Origin: Myceligenerans salitolerans
GTDB taxonomy: Bacteria; Actinomycetota; Actinomycetes; Actinomycetales; Cellulomonadaceae
Assembly (NCBI RefSeq): GCF_017349295.1
Contig: NZ_JAFMPK010000027.1
Span: 216,839-280,838 of the forward strand
DNA length: 64,000 bases
Direction of reading: 5' to 3'
Made by a program: the position numbers and the translations under genes. Under the pieces are notes generated by a model. It was not told where the DNA came from and did not search any database. It saw only the letters and a program-made list of their open reading frames with translations. Shown here piece after piece: positions 26,567-36,321 of the stretch; the stretch's first letter is position 1; each line of letters starts with the position of its first letter.

Positions 26567-27463
26567 TCAGGATCGGCCGAGCGGCCGCACGTCCACGCCG
26601 AGGTCGCCCAGGCGCTCCGCTCCCCCGTCCGGCGCGGTCAGCACCCAGATGCCGTCCTCGAGAATCGCCACGGTGTGCTCCCAGTGCGCGGCACGTGAAC
26701 CGTCGGCGGTGACCACCGTCCACTCGTCGTCGAGCACGTGCGTGTCGCCGGTACCCAGCGTGACCATCGGCTCGATCGCCAGGCACATCCCCGGCCGCAG
26801 CCGTGGCCCGGCCTCCCGGACCCGGAAGTTCACCACGTCCGGCGGCTGGTGCATCGCGCTCCCGATGCCGTGGCCGACGTACTCCTCGACGATCCCGTAC
26901 TCGACACCGATCAGCTCACCGGCCAGCTCGACACTCGCCTCGACCGCGCGGCCCACGTCGTTCAGCCGCCGGCCGCCGGCCAGAGCGGCGATGCCCGCCC
27001 ACATCGCGGCCTCCGTGGCTCGCACGAGCTGGGCATGGGCGACGGAGCCGCCCACGGCCTCCACGGCGTCGTCCGGCGCGTCCACCGCCACGGCGCCGTC
27101 CGCTCCGAGCACGAACGAGATCGCGGAGTCCCCGTGCCAGCCGTCGACGATCGCCCCGCAGTCCACGGAGACGAGGTCACCGACGCCCAGCACCCGGCCG
27201 CCGGGAATGCCGTGGATCACCTCGTCGCCGACCGATACGCAGATCGTGGCCGGGAACCCCTCGTAGCCGAGGAACGACGGCGTCGCGCCGGCGCCACGAA
27301 TGGCGTCCGACGCGACGGAGTCGAGGTCCGCGGTGGTCATGCCCGGGCGGGCGGCGTCCCGGACGGCGTGGAGCGTGTCGGCTACCACGAGGCCGGCACG
27401 CCGCATGAGGCGCACCTGTTCCGGAGTCTTGTGCTCGATGCGCTCCCGGCCGAGTCCGAGCAC
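26567..27463 (-). CDS. map: Type I methionine aminopeptidase
   Basis: 298 residues from the chosen start. It removes the initiator methionine from nascent proteins. The metal-binding set is visible: Asp in SVDCGAIVDGWHGDSAIS, His in EYVGHGIGSAMHQPP, and the two Glu in LAIEPMVTLG and HWEHTVAI. The N-terminus ERIEHKTPEQVRLMRRAGLVVAD is typical. The frame is open 27 codons upstream, with basic, non-conserved sequence; GTG at 27463 with GGCAGG upstream fits the family length. It follows adk by 93 bases. Confidence 0.95.
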   Translation of the reverse strand: MLGLGRERIEHKTPEQVRLMRRAGLVVADTLHAVRDAARPGMTTADLDSVASDAIRGAGATPSFLGYEGFPATICVSVGDEVIHGIPGGRVLGVGDLVSVDCGAIVDGWHGDSAISFVLGADGAVAVDAPDDAVEAVGGSVAHAQLVRATEAAMWAGIAALAGGRRLNDVGRAVEASVELAGELIGVEYGIVEEYVGHGIGSAMHQPPDVVNFRVREAGPRLRPGMCLAIEPMVTLGTGDTHVLDDEWTVVTADGSRAAHWEHTVAILEDGIWVLTAPDGGAERLGDLGVDVRPLGRS

Positions 27464-27556
27464 GCGATCAGGCCTGCCCCGACGTCTTCTCGGGATCCCG
27501 CGGAGGGTGAGCGCCGCGTTCCTCGGCGCCCGCCCTCGGCTCACCCGTCGCCGACG

Positions 27557-28195
27557 TCATCCGAGTTGTGCCGCGAGGGACGTCACGATCCGGTCGGTGA
27601 CGTCGGGGATGGGCCCGACGCCGTCGACCTTGGCCAGCAGCCCTCGCTCGGCGTAGGCCTCCGTGAGCGGAGCGGTCTGCGCGTCGTAGATCTCCAGGCG
27701 CTTCCTGATGCCCTCCGGGGTGTCGTCGGTGCGCCCCTCGTCCTCGGCCCGCTTCGCGAGACGCGCCAGGAGCTCGTCCCGGTCGGCCGTGAGCTCGATG
27801 ACGCCGTCCAGCTCCCAGCCGAGATCCGACAGGATGTGGTCCAGCTCGGCCACCTGGGCGGCGTTGCGGGGGTACCCGTCGAGCAGGAAGCCGTCCACGA
27901 CGTCGGGCCGGCTCAGGCGGTCACGCACCATGGCGTTCGTGACCTCGTCCGGCACGAGCTCGCCCTTCTCGGTGTAGGCCTTCGCCGTGCGGCCGAGCTC
28001 GGTGTCGCCCTCGATGTTCGCGCGGAAGATGTCTCCCGTGGAGATCGTCACGATCCCGAAGGTCTCGGCGAGCCGTGCGGCCTGCGTGCCCTTCCCGACG
28101 CCCTGCGGGCCCATGATGACGAGTCGCGTGATGCGACCCTCCGGGCCCTCGTGGACGTGCAGGTCGCTGCGAGAAGTGGTGGGAGTCTGGCTCAA
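27557..28195 (-). CDS. adk: Adenylate kinase
   Basis: 212 residues including a 19-residue N-terminal extension. It interconverts ATP+AMP and 2 ADP. The P-loop GPQGVGKGTQAARLAE, the AMP-binding stretch ISTGDIFR, GELVPDEVTNAMVRDRL, DGYPRNAAQ and the short LID region EDEGRTDDTPEGIRKRLEIY are seen; the LID lacks the zinc-binding cysteines and is the short form found in many actinobacteria. I chose TTG at 28195: it overlaps the secY stop as TTGA and has AAGGA eight bases before it, so adk is translationally coupled to secY. The first conserved Met would be at MGPQG. Confidence 0.95.
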   Translation of the reverse strand: MSQTPTTSRSDLHVHEGPEGRITRLVIMGPQGVGKGTQAARLAETFGIVTISTGDIFRANIEGDTELGRTAKAYTEKGELVPDEVTNAMVRDRLSRPDVVDGFLLDGYPRNAAQVAELDHILSDLGWELDGVIELTADRDELLARLAKRAEDEGRTDDTPEGIRKRLEIYDAQTAPLTEAYAERGLLAKVDGVGPIPDVTDRIVTSLAAQLG

Positions 28196-29487
28196 CGGAG
28201 GAATCCTTCGTAGTGACGCTGCTGGAGCTGGGAGTCGATCTGCTTGACCGTCTCGAGCCCGACGCCGACCACGATGAGGATCGAGCTGCCGCCGAACGGC
28301 AGGTTGGTGGTGACGCCCAGGAAGACGAGCACCAGCGTCGGGATCAGCGCCACCAGCGCGAGGTACAGGGAACCGGCGGAGGTGATCCGGGTGATCACGT
28401 AGTCGAGGTACTCCGCGGTGGGCCGGCCCGCCCGGATGCCCGGGATGAAGCCGCCGTACTTCTTCATGTTGTCCGCGACCTCGTCCGGGTTGAACGTGAT
28501 CGACGTGTAGAAGAAGCAGAAGAAGATGATCATCAGCGTGTAGAGCGCGATGTACAGCGGCTCCGACGGCTGGACCAGGTTGTTCGAGATCCAGATGACC
28601 CAGTCGGACTGCTGGTCCCCGAACTGGGCGATCAGGCCGGGCAGCGCGAGGATCGACGCCGCGAAGATGACCGGGATGACACCGGACATGTTGATCTTGA
28701 TCGGGATGTAGGTGCTCGTGCCGCCGTACATGCGACGGCCGACCATACGCTTCGCGTACTGCACCGGGATCCGGCGCTGCGACTGCTCGACGAACACGAC
28801 CAGGCCGACCACCAGGACGATGACCACGATCATGATCGTGAAGTTCAGGACGCCGTTGGCGCCACCGGCGATGGACCAGAGCGCCGTCGGGAAGCTCGCC
28901 GCGATCGACGTGAAGATCAGCAGCGACATGCCGTTGCCGACACCCCGCTCGGTGATGAGTTCGCCGAGCCACATGACCAGGCCCGTACCAGCGGTCATGG
29001 TGATGACCATGAGGACCGCGGTGAGCACGGTGTCGTCGGCGATCACGGCCAGGTCGCAGCCCGGGAAGAGGAGACCCTGGCGCGCGGTCGTGATGACCGT
29101 CGTCGACTGCAGGATCGCCAGCGCGATCGTCAGGTAGCGGGTGTACTGCGTGAGCTTCGTCTGGCCCGACTGCCCCTCCTTGTGGAGGGCCTCGAACCGC
29201 GGGATCACCACGCGCAGGAGCTGGACGATGATGCTCGCCGTGATGTAGGGCATGATCCCGAGCGCGAACACCGACAGCTGCAGGAGCGCCCCGCCGCTGA
29301 ACACGTTGATCAGCCCGAGCAGCGAGTTGTCCTGCTGACCTTCGATGCACTGCTGGACGTTCCCATAGTCCACGCCTGGGGTCGGGATGAACGACCCGAC
29401 GCGGAACAGCGACATGATCGCGATCGTGAACAGCAGCTTGCGCCGCAGGTCTGGCGTCCGGAAAGCCCGGCCGAATGCGCTGAGCAC
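28192..29487 (-). CDS. secY: Protein translocase subunit SecY
   Basis: 431 residues with about ten hydrophobic segments, forming the channel of the Sec translocon. The N-terminus LSAFGRAFRTPDLRRKLLFT, the plug region near GVDYGNVQQC, LGIMPYITASIIVQLL, the RRIPVQYAKRMVGRRMYGG loop and the C-terminal GGSSILIVVGVGLETVKQID are canonical. SecE is encoded at 62,249. It follows rplO by 267 bases, with a terminator-like hairpin and a separate promoter in between, and overlaps adk by four bases. Confidence 0.97.
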   Translation of the reverse strand: MLSAFGRAFRTPDLRRKLLFTIAIMSLFRVGSFIPTPGVDYGNVQQCIEGQQDNSLLGLINVFSGGALLQLSVFALGIMPYITASIIVQLLRVVIPRFEALHKEGQSGQTKLTQYTRYLTIALAILQSTTVITTARQGLLFPGCDLAVIADDTVLTAVLMVITMTAGTGLVMWLGELITERGVGNGMSLLIFTSIAASFPTALWSIAGGANGVLNFTIMIVVIVLVVGLVVFVEQSQRRIPVQYAKRMVGRRMYGGTSTYIPIKINMSGVIPVIFAASILALPGLIAQFGDQQSDWVIWISNNLVQPSEPLYIALYTLMIIFFCFFYTSITFNPDEVADNMKKYGGFIPGIRAGRPTAEYLDYVITRITSAGSLYLALVALIPTLVLVFLGVTTNLPFGGSSILIVVGVGLETVKQIDSQLQQRHYEGFLR

Positions 29488-29592
29488 CCTGTCCTCCTGG
29501 CCCGCGTGCGCGGGGTCTCGTGTCGCCGGATCTCCCCGGCGAGATGTCGTCGTCGCCCGTTGCCGTTCTTCGTCGACGTACGGGACCTGTCG

Positions 29593-29621
29593 GATTCTAC
29601 GTTGCCTGCGGAGTCCGTCGG
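29593..29621 (-). promoter_or_regulatory. Candidate promoter of secY-adk-map
   Basis: A good -10 hexamer TAGAAT (29593-29598) with TCCGAC at -35 spacing of 17 bases. It lies in the gap between the rplO hairpin and the secY start, giving a leader of about 100 bases. The -35 is weak. Confidence 0.4.
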
Positions 29622-29708
29622 ACCACGCACGGGCCTAGTCTGCCCGACTTCGGGCGCGACACCACCATGGGACGCGCCCGCCACGCCGTCATCGGCCCTG
29701 GTAGACGA

Positions 29709-29746
29709 CACGGGACCGGCCGCGCTGACGCGCTGCCGGTCCCGTG
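29709..29746 (-). terminator. Hairpin just after rplO
   Basis: CACGGGACCGGC (29709-29720) and GCCGGTCCCGTG (29735-29746) form a perfect 12-bp stem with a 14-base loop, starting eight bases after the rplO stop. It probably ends, or attenuates, the spc operon before secY. Confidence 0.65.
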
Positions 29747-29754
29747 CGACCTGC

Positions 29755-30216
29755 TCAGTTCTCCGTGGGCTCGGCCACGGAGCCACCGGCGGCCAGGATC
29801 TTCTCCCGGGCCGACGCCGAGACGCGGTCCACCGCGATCTCGAGCTTGACGGTGACGTCTCCGTTGCCGAGCACCTTCACCGGCTGGTTCTTGCGAACCG
29901 CGCCCTTGGCGACGAGGTCCTCGACGGTGACCGAGCCACCGGCGGGGTACAGCTCCGAGAGCTTGTCCAGGTTCACGACCTGGTACTCGACGCGGAACGG
30001 GTTCTTGAACCCACGCAGCTTCGGAAGACGCATCTGCAGGGGAACCTGCCCGCCCTCGAAGCCCGCGGGAACCTGGTAGCGGGCCTTCGTGCCCTTGGTA
30101 CCACGGCCCGCCGTCTTACCCTTCGACGCCTCACCACGACCCACGCGGGTCCTGGCGGTCTTGGCGCCCGGGGCCGGACGGAGGTGGTGGACCTTCAGCG
30201 GCTTGCTGTCCGCCAT
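29755..30216 (-). CDS. rplO: 50S ribosomal protein L15
   Basis: 153 residues. L15 is a late-assembly large-subunit protein. The N-terminal [20 protein letters not shown] and the Gly-rich [19 protein letters not shown] extension that threads into rRNA are typical, as are [20 protein letters not shown] and [13 protein letters not shown] at the C-terminus. Two starts compete: GTG at 30222, overlapping the rpmD stop, and ATG at 30216. GGAGG lies nine bases from the ATG and only four from the GTG, so ATG is preferred. Confidence 0.96.
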   Translation of the reverse strand: MADSKPLKVHHLRPAPGAKTARTRVGRGEASKGKTAGRGTKGTKARYQVPAGFEGGQVPLQMRLPKLRGFKNPFRVEYQVVNLDKLSELYPAGGSVTVEDLVAKGAVRKNQPVKVLGNGDVTVKLEIAVDRVSASAREKILAAGGSVAEPTEN

Positions 30217-30218
30217 GA

Positions 30219-30401
30219 TCACTCGACCTCCTCGACGGTGACAAGGTGCGACACCGTCTTGACCATGCCGCGGACCTCCGGACGGTCCTCCTTCACGGCG
30301 GTGTCGCCGATCCGCTTGAGGCCGAGGGTCCGCAGCGTCTCACGCTGCTTGAACTTGCCACCGATGGTGGACTTCACCTGGGTGACCTTCAGTCGAGCCA
30401 T
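30219..30401 (-). CDS. rpmD: 50S ribosomal protein L30
   Basis: 60 residues: [20 protein letters not shown], followed by [20 protein letters not shown]. It is the short bacterial form of L30. The start codon overlaps the rpsE stop (TGATG), and the gene nearly abuts rplO, so rpsE-rpmD-rplO are translationally coupled. Confidence 0.97.
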   Translation of the reverse strand: MARLKVTQVKSTIGGKFKQRETLRTLGLKRIGDTAVKEDRPEVRGMVKTVSHLVTVEEVE

Positions 30402-31066
30402 CACGCACCCGCCTTCGCCTCGGCGGCCGCCGCGATACCGGCGGCCTGCGCCCGCAGGAGTGCGGCCGGGGCCACGTCCTCCAGCGGCAGACCACGACGC
30501 GCGGCGACGGCCTCGGGCTGCTCGAGCCCGCGGAGCGCCGCCACCGTGGCGTGCACGATGTTGATCGCGTTGGACGAACCGAGCGACTTGCTCAGCACGT
30601 CGTGGATGCCGGCGCACTCCAGCACGGCGCGGACCGGACCACCGGCGATCACACCGGTACCCGGCGACGCCGGACGGAGGAACACAACACCGGCGGCCTC
30701 CTCACCCTGGATGGGGTGCGGGATGGTGCCCTGGATGCGCGGGACGCGGAAGAAGTTCTTCTTCGCCTCCTCGACACCCTTGGCGATCGCCGAGGGCACC
30801 TCCTTGGCCTTGCCGTAGCCGACGCCGACCGTGCCGTCGCCGTCGCCCACCACGACGAGCGCGGTGAAGCTGAAGCGGCGACCGCCCTTGACGACCTTGG
30901 CGACACGGTTGATGGTCACCACGCGCTCGACGAAGGCGCTCTTCTCCTCGCCGCGGCCGCCGCCACCGCGGCGGTCGTCACGGCGACCCGAACGACGGCC
31001 GTCGTTCTTCTTCTCGTTCCCGTTGGCGGCACCCTGGGGGGCGCCGCTGCGCTGCCCTGCAGCCAT
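30401..31066 (-). CDS. rpsE: 30S ribosomal protein S5
   Basis: 221 residues. S5 binds 16S rRNA at the neck and takes part in mRNA unwinding and fidelity. The double-stranded RNA-binding-like core begins [20 protein letters not shown] near residue 44 and includes [20 protein letters not shown] and [20 protein letters not shown] Gly/Arg/Lys-rich N-terminal extension of about 40 residues, with [12 protein letters not shown], is typical of actinobacteria. The C-terminal Ala-rich tail is short. It follows rplR by 31 bases. Confidence 0.97.
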   Translation of the reverse strand: MAAGQRSGAPQGAANGNEKKNDGRRSGRRDDRRGGGGRGEEKSAFVERVVTINRVAKVVKGGRRFSFTALVVVGDGDGTVGVGYGKAKEVPSAIAKGVEEAKKNFFRVPRIQGTIPHPIQGEEAAGVVFLRPASPGTGVIAGGPVRAVLECAGIHDVLSKSLGSSNAINIVHATVAALRGLEQPEAVAARRGLPLEDVAPAALLRAQAAGIAAAAEAKAGA

Positions 31067-31097
31067 CAGAGAGTCCTCTTCTTCCGTGCGTCGGTCG

Positions 31098-31475
31098 TCA
31101 CAGGGTCAGCCCGCCTTCGCGGGCCCCGTCGGCGACTGCCGCCACCCGACCGTGGTACTTGTTGCCACCGCGGTCGAACACCACGGTCTCGACGCCGGCG
31201 GCCTTGGCGCGCTCGGCGACCAGCTCGCCCACCTTGCGGGCCTTGGCCGTCTTGTCGCCGTCGAACGCACGCAGGTCCGCCTCCAGCGTGGAGGCCGACA
31301 CGACGGTCTTGCCGACGGTGTCATCCACGACCTGCGCGACCATGTGGCGCGAGGAACGCGTCACGACCAGGCGAGGCCGGACGGCGGTGCCGGTGACCTT
31401 CTTGCGGGCACGCGCGTGACGGCGCTTGCGGGCAACGATCTTGCCCTTGCCAAGAATCTTGATGGCCATCGTCAC
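31098..31475 (-). CDS. rplR: 50S ribosomal protein L18
   Basis: 125 residues. L18 binds 5S rRNA. Typical elements: [55 protein letters not shown] and [19 protein letters not shown] at the C-terminus. The GTG at 31475 overlaps the rplF stop as GTGA with AAAGG eight bases upstream; an ATG two codons later is the alternative and changes little. Confidence 0.97.
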   Translation of the reverse strand: MTMAIKILGKGKIVARKRRHARARKKVTGTAVRPRLVVTRSSRHMVAQVVDDTVGKTVVSASTLEADLRAFDGDKTAKARKVGELVAERAKAAGVETVVFDRGGNKYHGRVAAVADGAREGGLTL

Positions 31476-32008
31476 TTACCAGCCTTTCCGACCTTGCGCC
31501 GGACGTGCTCGTCGGCGTAGCGCACGCCCTTGCCCTTGTACGGCTCGGGCTTGCGGATCTTGCGGATGTTGGCCGCGACCTCGCCGACCTGCTGCTTGTC
31601 GATGCCGGACACGGAGAACTTCGTCGCGCCGTCGACCTTGAACGTGATGCCCTCGGGCGCCTCCACGACGACCGGGTGCGAGAAGCCGAGCGCGAACTCG
31701 AGGTTGGAGCCCTTCGCGAGCACGCGGTAACCCGTGCCCACGATCTCCATCTTCTTCTCGTAGCCGTCCGTGACGCCGGTGATCATGTTCGCCAGCAGCG
31801 TGCGGGTCAGGCCGTGCAGCGACTTCGAGAGCCGCTCGTCGTTCGGGCGGGACACCGTGATGGCGCCGTCGTCCAGAGCGACCGTGATGGGTGCGGCGAC
31901 CGTGTGGTCCAGGGTCCCCTTCGGGCCCTTGACGGTCACGAGCGCACCACTGATGGTGACGTCCACGCCGGCCGGGACCGGAACGGGGAGCTTGCCGATA
32001 CGAGACAT
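31472..32008 (-). CDS. rplF: 50S ribosomal protein L6
   Basis: 178 residues with the two repeated alpha/beta domains of L6, which binds near the GTPase-associated centre. It begins [20 protein letters not shown] and ends in the conserved [20 protein letters not shown] region. Length is normal. It lies 19 bases after rpsH and overlaps rplR by four bases. Confidence 0.98.
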   Translation of the reverse strand: MSRIGKLPVPVPAGVDVTISGALVTVKGPKGTLDHTVAAPITVALDDGAITVSRPNDERLSKSLHGLTRTLLANMITGVTDGYEKKMEIVGTGYRVLAKGSNLEFALGFSHPVVVEAPEGITFKVDGATKFSVSGIDKQQVGEVAANIRKIRKPEPYKGKGVRYADEHVRRKVGKAGK

Positions 32009-32027
32009 GCTTCTTTCTCCCTTCCGA

Positions 32028-32426
32028 TTACCAGACGTAGGCGAGCACTTCGCCGCCGACGCCCTTGGACTCGGCCTGCCGGTCCGTCAGGAGGCCGGAG
32101 GACGTGGACAGGATCGCCACGCCGAGGCCACCCAGAACCTTGGGCAGGTTGGTGGACTTCGCGTAGACGCGCAGACCGGGCTTCGACACGCGGCGCACGC
32201 CCGAGAGGGCGCGCTCACGGTTCTGGCCGTACTTCAGCTGCAGCGTCAGGACCTTGCCCACCTGGGCGTCCTCGACGTTCCAGCTGGTGATGTAGCCCTC
32301 GGCCTGGAGGATCTTCGCGATGTTCGACTTCAGCTTCGACGACGGCATGGAAACCGTGTCGTGGTGAGCCGAGTTCGCGTTCCGCAGACGGGTCAGCATG
32401 TCTGCGATCGGGTCGGTCATAGTCAT
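32028..32426 (-). CDS. rpsH: 30S ribosomal protein S8
   Basis: 132 residues. S8 organises the central domain of 16S rRNA and, in other bacteria, represses the spc operon. The N-terminus [33 protein letters not shown] and the C-terminal [22 protein letters not shown] are diagnostic. ATG at 32426 has AGGAAGGG ten bases upstream; the second ATG (32420) is possible. The 70-base gap to rpsN is the longest within the spc operon. Confidence 0.97.
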   Translation of the reverse strand: MTMTDPIADMLTRLRNANSAHHDTVSMPSSKLKSNIAKILQAEGYITSWNVEDAQVGKVLTLQLKYGQNRERALSGVRRVSKPGLRVYAKSTNLPKVLGGLGVAILSTSSGLLTDRQAESKGVGGEVLAYVW

Positions 32427-32496
32427 CGGGCTCTAGCCCTTCCTCGCCGGGGTATCCGCACCGTGCCGGGCACGGCGCGGACCTACGGCGTAGTTG

Positions 32497-32682
32497 TTAC
32501 CAGCTGCTCTTGGTGACGCCGGGGAGCTCGCCGCGGTGGGCCATCTCCCGCAAGCAGATCCGGCACAGGCCGAACTTGCGGTACACGGAGTGCGGGCGAC
32601 CGCACCGCTGGCACCGGGTGTAGGCGCGCACGGCGAACTTGGGCTTGGCGTTCGCCTTGTTGATCAGGGCCTTCTTCGCCAT
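32497..32682 (-). CDS. rpsN: 30S ribosomal protein S14, zinc-binding type Z
   Basis: 61 residues. It is the short zinc form of S14: [20 protein letters not shown] followed by [13 protein letters not shown] has the four cysteines (24, 27, 40, 43) for zinc. Many actinobacteria keep a second, zinc-free S14 elsewhere under zinc control; that gene is not in this window. It lies one base after rplE. Confidence 0.97.
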   Translation of the reverse strand: MAKKALINKANAKPKFAVRAYTRCQRCGRPHSVYRKFGLCRICLREMAHRGELPGVTKSSW

Positions 32683-32683
32683 G

Positions 32684-33256
32684 TCAGTTCTCCTTGAAGG
32701 GGAAGCCGAGACGGCGCAGGAGGGAGCGGCCCTCGTCGTCCGTCGTCGCCGTGGTCACGATCGTGATGTCCATACCCCGGACACGGTCGATCTTGTCCTG
32801 GTCGATCTCGTGGAACATCGACTGCTCCGTGAGACCGAACGTGTAGTTCCCGTTGCCGTCGAACTGCTTCGGCGACAGACCGCGGAAGTCGCGGATGCGC
32901 GGCAGCGCGATCGCCAGCAGGCGGTCGAGGAACTCCCACATCCGGTCGCCACGGAGCGTCGCGTGCGCCCCGATCGGCATGCCCTCGCGCAGCTTGAACT
33001 GCGCGATCGACTTCTTGGCGCGCGCGACCTGCGGCTTCTGACCGGTGATGGCGGTCAGGTCGCGGATCGCGCCCTCGATCAGCTTCGAGTCCTTGGCGGC
33101 GTCACCGACACCCATGTTGACGACGATCTTCGTCAGACCGCCGGCCTGGTGGATGTTCTGGTGGCCGAACTCCTCGACCAGCGCCGGGAGGATCTCCTCG
33201 CGGTACTTCTGCTTGAGGCGCGGCTGGGCCGGGGCCTCGATCGTGGTCTCGCTCAT
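32684..33256 (-). CDS. rplE: 50S ribosomal protein L5
   Basis: 190 residues. L5 binds 5S rRNA and contacts the P-site tRNA. Key stretches: [80 protein letters not shown] and [20 protein letters not shown]. The start overlaps the rplX stop by one base. Confidence 0.98.
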   Translation of the reverse strand: MSETTIEAPAQPRLKQKYREEILPALVEEFGHQNIHQAGGLTKIVVNMGVGDAAKDSKLIEGAIRDLTAITGQKPQVARAKKSIAQFKLREGMPIGAHATLRGDRMWEFLDRLLAIALPRIRDFRGLSPKQFDGNGNYTFGLTEQSMFHEIDQDKIDRVRGMDITIVTTATTDDEGRSLLRRLGFPFKEN

Positions 33257-33600
33257 CAGTCGATGTCCTTCCCGGAGCGCTTCGCCACGCGGACGCGCAC
33301 GGTCTTGGTGCGGCCGTCGCGGTCGACCTCCTCGAGGCGGTACCCGACGCGGGTGCCCTTCTTGGTCTCCGGGTCGACGACCATCACGTTGCTCACGTGG
33401 ATCGACGCCTCGACCGTCTCGATGCCACCGGTACGGGTGCCGCGCTGCGACTGGCCCATCTTGGTGTGCTTGGTGACGCGCTGGACACCCTCGACCACGA
33501 CGCGGTCGCGGCCGGTGATGACCTCGAGCACGCGACCGGTCTTGCCCTTGTCCTTGCCCGAGATGACGAGGACCTGGTCGCCCTTCTTGATCTTCGCCAT
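33256..33600 (-). CDS. rplX: 50S ribosomal protein L24
   Basis: 114 residues. L24 starts large-subunit assembly. The KOW motif [20 protein letters not shown] near residues 6-25 and [20 protein letters not shown] are canonical. ATG at 33600 lies two bases from the rplN stop and is preceded by GGAGG within the rplN coding end. The frame is open upstream but the normal N-terminus is MAKIKKGD. Confidence 0.97.
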   Translation of the reverse strand: MAKIKKGDQVLVISGKDKGKTGRVLEVITGRDRVVVEGVQRVTKHTKMGQSQRGTRTGGIETVEASIHVSNVMVVDPETKKGTRVGYRLEEVDRDGRTKTVRVRVAKRSGKDID

Positions 33601-33602
33601 GG

Positions 33603-33971
33603 TCAGAGCACCTCCGGAGCCAGCGAGATGATCTTCATGAAACGCTTGTCGCGCAGCTCGCGGCCCACGGGGCCGAAGATGCGGGTACCGCGCGGCTCGC
33701 CGTCGCTCTTGAGGATGACGGCGGCGTTCTCGTCGAACTTGATGTAGGAACCGTCCGGACGACGGCGCTCCTTGGCGGTGCGGACGACGACGGCCTTGAC
33801 GACCTCGCCCTTCTTGACGTTCCCGCCCGGGATCGCGTCCTTGACGGTGGCGACGAACGTGTCGCCGATACCGGCGTAGCGACGGCCGGAGCCACCGAGA
33901 ACGCGGATGCACAGGATCTCCTTGGCACCCGTGTTGTCGGCGACCCGAAGTCGCGACTCCTGCTGGATCAT
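33603..33971 (-). CDS. rplN: 50S ribosomal protein L14
   Basis: 122 residues, an invariant-length protein at the subunit interface. It begins [20 protein letters not shown] and contains [20 protein letters not shown] and [20 protein letters not shown]. It opens the spc operon; a terminator-like hairpin separates it from rpsQ, the last gene of the S10 operon. Confidence 0.98.
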   Translation of the reverse strand: MIQQESRLRVADNTGAKEILCIRVLGGSGRRYAGIGDTFVATVKDAIPGGNVKKGEVVKAVVVRTAKERRRPDGSYIKFDENAAVILKSDGEPRGTRIFGPVGRELRDKRFMKIISLAPEVL

Positions 33972-34064
33972 TTGAGTGATCTCCTTGCGTCGTGCTGGTT
34001 CTCACCCGTGCGGGTGAGCCTTGCCGAACGGATAAGTACTGTGTGGCTCCTTCGGTGGGCCGGA

Positions 34065-34090
34065 GGCGGCGGGACTCGCACCCCGCCGCC
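34065..34090 (-). terminator. Hairpin at the S10/spc operon boundary
   Basis: GGCGGCGGG (34065-34073) pairs with CCCGCCGCC (34082-34090), a 9-bp stem with an eight-base loop, 18 bases after the rpsQ stop. A second small hairpin, CTCACCCG/CGGGTGAG, is at 34001-34018 in the leader of rplN. Confidence 0.55.
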
Positions 34091-34107
34091 GCGACCTCGC
34101 GAAGGTG

Positions 34108-34392
34108 TTACTTGGCCTTCTCCAGGATCGACACCAGCCGCCACCGCTTGGTCGCGGACAGGGGTCGCGTCTCCATGATCTCGACCAGGTCGCCGATGCC
34201 GGCGGTGTTCTCCTCGTCGTGCGCCTTCACCTTGTTGGTGGTGCGCAGGACCTTGCCGTAGAGGGGGTGCTTCTTGCGGTCCTCGACCTCGACGACGATG
34301 GTCTTGGCCATCTTGTCGCTGACGACGTACCCGCGGCGCACCTTGCGCGTGTTGCGCTCTGTGGTCGCCTGGACCTCGGTGTTCTCGCTCAT
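34108..34392 (-). CDS. rpsQ: 30S ribosomal protein S17
   Basis: 94 residues. S17 is an early-binding OB-fold protein of the small subunit. Core: [40 protein letters not shown] and [23 protein letters not shown] at 34392 was preferred over a GTG at 34407, which would overlap the rpmC stop by eight bases and lacks an upstream ribosome binding site. It is the last gene of the S10 operon. Confidence 0.96.
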   Translation of the reverse strand: MSENTEVQATTERNTRKVRRGYVVSDKMAKTIVVEVEDRKKHPLYGKVLRTTNKVKAHDEENTAGIGDLVEIMETRPLSATKRWRLVSILEKAK

Positions 34393-34399
34393 CCTTGCC

Positions 34400-34639
34400 T
34401 CACTCACTCACGCTCGGAGCCGTACGGATGCCGAGCTCACGCTCGCGCAGGATCGTGTAGATCCGCGCGATGTCGCGGCGCACGGCCTTGAGACGACCGT
34501 GGCTCTCCAGCTGGCCCGTGGCCGACTGGAAGCGGAGGTTGAAGAGCTCCTCCTTCGACTCCTTCAGCTTGGCGACGAGGGTCTCGTCGTCCATACCGTC
34601 GAGGTCGACGGGCTGCAGGCCCTTGGTACCGATCACCAT
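34400..34639 (-). CDS. rpmC: 50S ribosomal protein L29
   Basis: 79 residues, two long helices near the tunnel exit. Core: [20 protein letters not shown] followed by [20 protein letters not shown], with [19 protein letters not shown] at the end of the second helix. The ATG overlaps the rplP stop as TGATG. The C-terminal tail is slightly longer than average. Confidence 0.96.
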   Translation of the reverse strand: MVIGTKGLQPVDLDGMDDETLVAKLKESKEELFNLRFQSATGQLESHGRLKAVRRDIARIYTILRERELGIRTAPSVSE

Positions 34640-35058
34640 CAGATCGCACCCCCCTCGCGCACCACGAAACGGCACTTCATCGGGAGCTTGTGCATCGCGC
34701 GACGCATGGCCTCACGTGCCAGCTCCTCATCGACACCGGCCAGCTCGAAGACGACGCGGCCGGGCTTGACATTGGCGACCCACCACTCGGGCGAGCCCTT
34801 ACCGGAACCCATGCGGACCTCGGCGGGCTTCTTGGTCAGCGGGCGGTCCGGGTAGATGTTGATCCAGACCTTTCCGCCACGCTTGATGTGACGGGTCATC
34901 GCGATACGCGCCGCCTCGATCTGGCGGTTGGTGACGTAGGCCGGCTCGAGAGCCTGGATCCCGAAGTCACCGAAGGCGATCTGCGTACCGCCCTTGGCGG
35001 CACCACCGCGCTTGGGGTGGTGCTGCTTGCGGTGCTTGACCTTGCGCGGGATCAGCAT
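34639..35058 (-). CDS. rplP: 50S ribosomal protein L16
   Basis: 139 residues. L16 helps place the A-site tRNA at the peptidyl transferase centre. It begins [20 protein letters not shown] and carries [40 protein letters not shown] and [20 protein letters not shown]. It lies two bases after rpsC. Confidence 0.98.
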   Translation of the reverse strand: MLIPRKVKHRKQHHPKRGGAAKGGTQIAFGDFGIQALEPAYVTNRQIEAARIAMTRHIKRGGKVWINIYPDRPLTKKPAEVRMGSGKGSPEWWVANVKPGRVVFELAGVDEELAREAMRRAMHKLPMKCRFVVREGGAI

Positions 35059-35060
35059 GG

Positions 35061-35891
35061 TCAGGCCTCCGTTCCGGACTCTGCGGCCGGCGCGGCCGGA
35101 GCCTCCGCCGCGGCAGCGGCGGGAGCGGCCTCGGGCTTGCGCTCGGCCGAACGCTCGTTGCGGCGGCCACCACGACGGTCACGGTCGCCACGCTCACCCC
35201 GGCCACGACCCTGACGGGGCGCGGCGGCGGCCTGCTGCGCGGCGAACTCCTTCTCGGTGGTGTCGCCCTTGTAGATCCACACCTTCACGCCGATGCGGCC
35301 GAAGGTCGTACGCGCCTCGAAGAAGCCGTAGTCGATGTACGCGCGGAGCGTGTGCAGCGGCACGCGCCCCTCGCGGTAGAACTCCGAACGGCTCATCTCG
35401 GCACCGCCCAGGCGGCCGGAGACCTGCACGCGGATACCCTTCGCCCCGGCGCGCTGCGCGGACTGGATGCCCTTGCGCATGGCGCGACGGAACGAGACGC
35501 GGCTCGCGAGCTGCTCGGCGATACCCTGCGCGACGAGCTGGGCCTCGATCTCGGCGTTCTTGACCTCGAGGATGTTGAGCTGCACCTGCTTGCCCGTGAG
35601 CTTCTCGAGCTCGCCGCGGATGCGGTCGGCCTCGGCGCCACGGCGTCCGATCACGATGCCGGGACGCGCCGTGTGGATGTCCACGCGGACGCGGTCACGC
35701 GTGCGCTCGATCTCGACCTTGGCGATACCGGCCCGTTCGAGGCCGGTGCTCATGAGCTTGCGGATCGCCACGTCCTCACGGACGTAGTCGCGGTACCGCT
35801 GACCGGGCTTCGTGCTGTCCGCGAACCACCGCGACTTGTGGTCGGTGGTGATGCCCAGGCGGTACCCGTGCGGGTGTACCTTCTGACCCAC
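35061..35891 (-). CDS. rpsC: 30S ribosomal protein S3
   Basis: 276 residues. S3 lies at the mRNA entry and has helicase function. The N-terminal [20 protein letters not shown], the KH domain with [20 protein letters not shown] and the C-terminal domain with [20 protein letters not shown] are complete. A disordered Arg/Ala-rich C-terminal extension of about 50 residues follows, as in other actinobacteria. GTG start at 35891, two bases after the rplV stop. Confidence 0.98.
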   Translation of the reverse strand: MGQKVHPHGYRLGITTDHKSRWFADSTKPGQRYRDYVREDVAIRKLMSTGLERAGIAKVEIERTRDRVRVDIHTARPGIVIGRRGAEADRIRGELEKLTGKQVQLNILEVKNAEIEAQLVAQGIAEQLASRVSFRRAMRKGIQSAQRAGAKGIRVQVSGRLGGAEMSRSEFYREGRVPLHTLRAYIDYGFFEARTTFGRIGVKVWIYKGDTTEKEFAAQQAAAAPRQGRGRGERGDRDRRGGRRNERSAERKPEAAPAAAAAEAPAAPAAESGTEA

Positions 35892-35893
35892 TG

Positions 35894-36250
35894 TCAGGCC
35901 CCTTCCTTGTCGGCGAGCACCACGGTGATGTGGCTCGTGCGCTTGAGGATCCGGTTCGCACGGCCCTGCGCCCGCGGCCGGAACCGCTTGAGCGTCGGGC
36001 CCTCGTCCACGTACGCCTCCTTGACGACCAGTTCGTCCTCGACGAACCGGACACTGTCCCGGTCGGCCTTCACACGCGCGTTGGCGATGGCGCTCTCGAC
36101 GACCTTCCGGATCGGCTCGGCAGGCGACTGCGGCGCGAACTTCAGCACCGCAACGGCCTCCTGGGCCTGCTTGCCACGGATGAGGTCGATGACGCGCCGG
36201 GCCTTCTGGGGCGTGACACGGACGAACCGCGCCTGCGCCTTGGCTTCCAT
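35894..36250 (-). CDS. rplV: 50S ribosomal protein L22
   Basis: 118 residues. The long beta hairpin of L22 lines the peptide exit tunnel and is the place of macrolide-related changes. Core: [40 protein letters not shown] and [20 protein letters not shown]. No insertion or deletion is apparent in the hairpin. It follows rpsS by 71 bases. Confidence 0.97.
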   Translation of the reverse strand: MEAKAQARFVRVTPQKARRVIDLIRGKQAQEAVAVLKFAPQSPAEPIRKVVESAIANARVKADRDSVRFVEDELVVKEAYVDEGPTLKRFRPRAQGRANRILKRTSHITVVLADKEGA

Positions 36251-36321
36251 TGCTGTCCTGCTTCCTTTTCTCAGACAGTCAGGGCTGTCGCTTCGCTGTG
36301 CGAGGGGCTCGCGCCCTCCGC

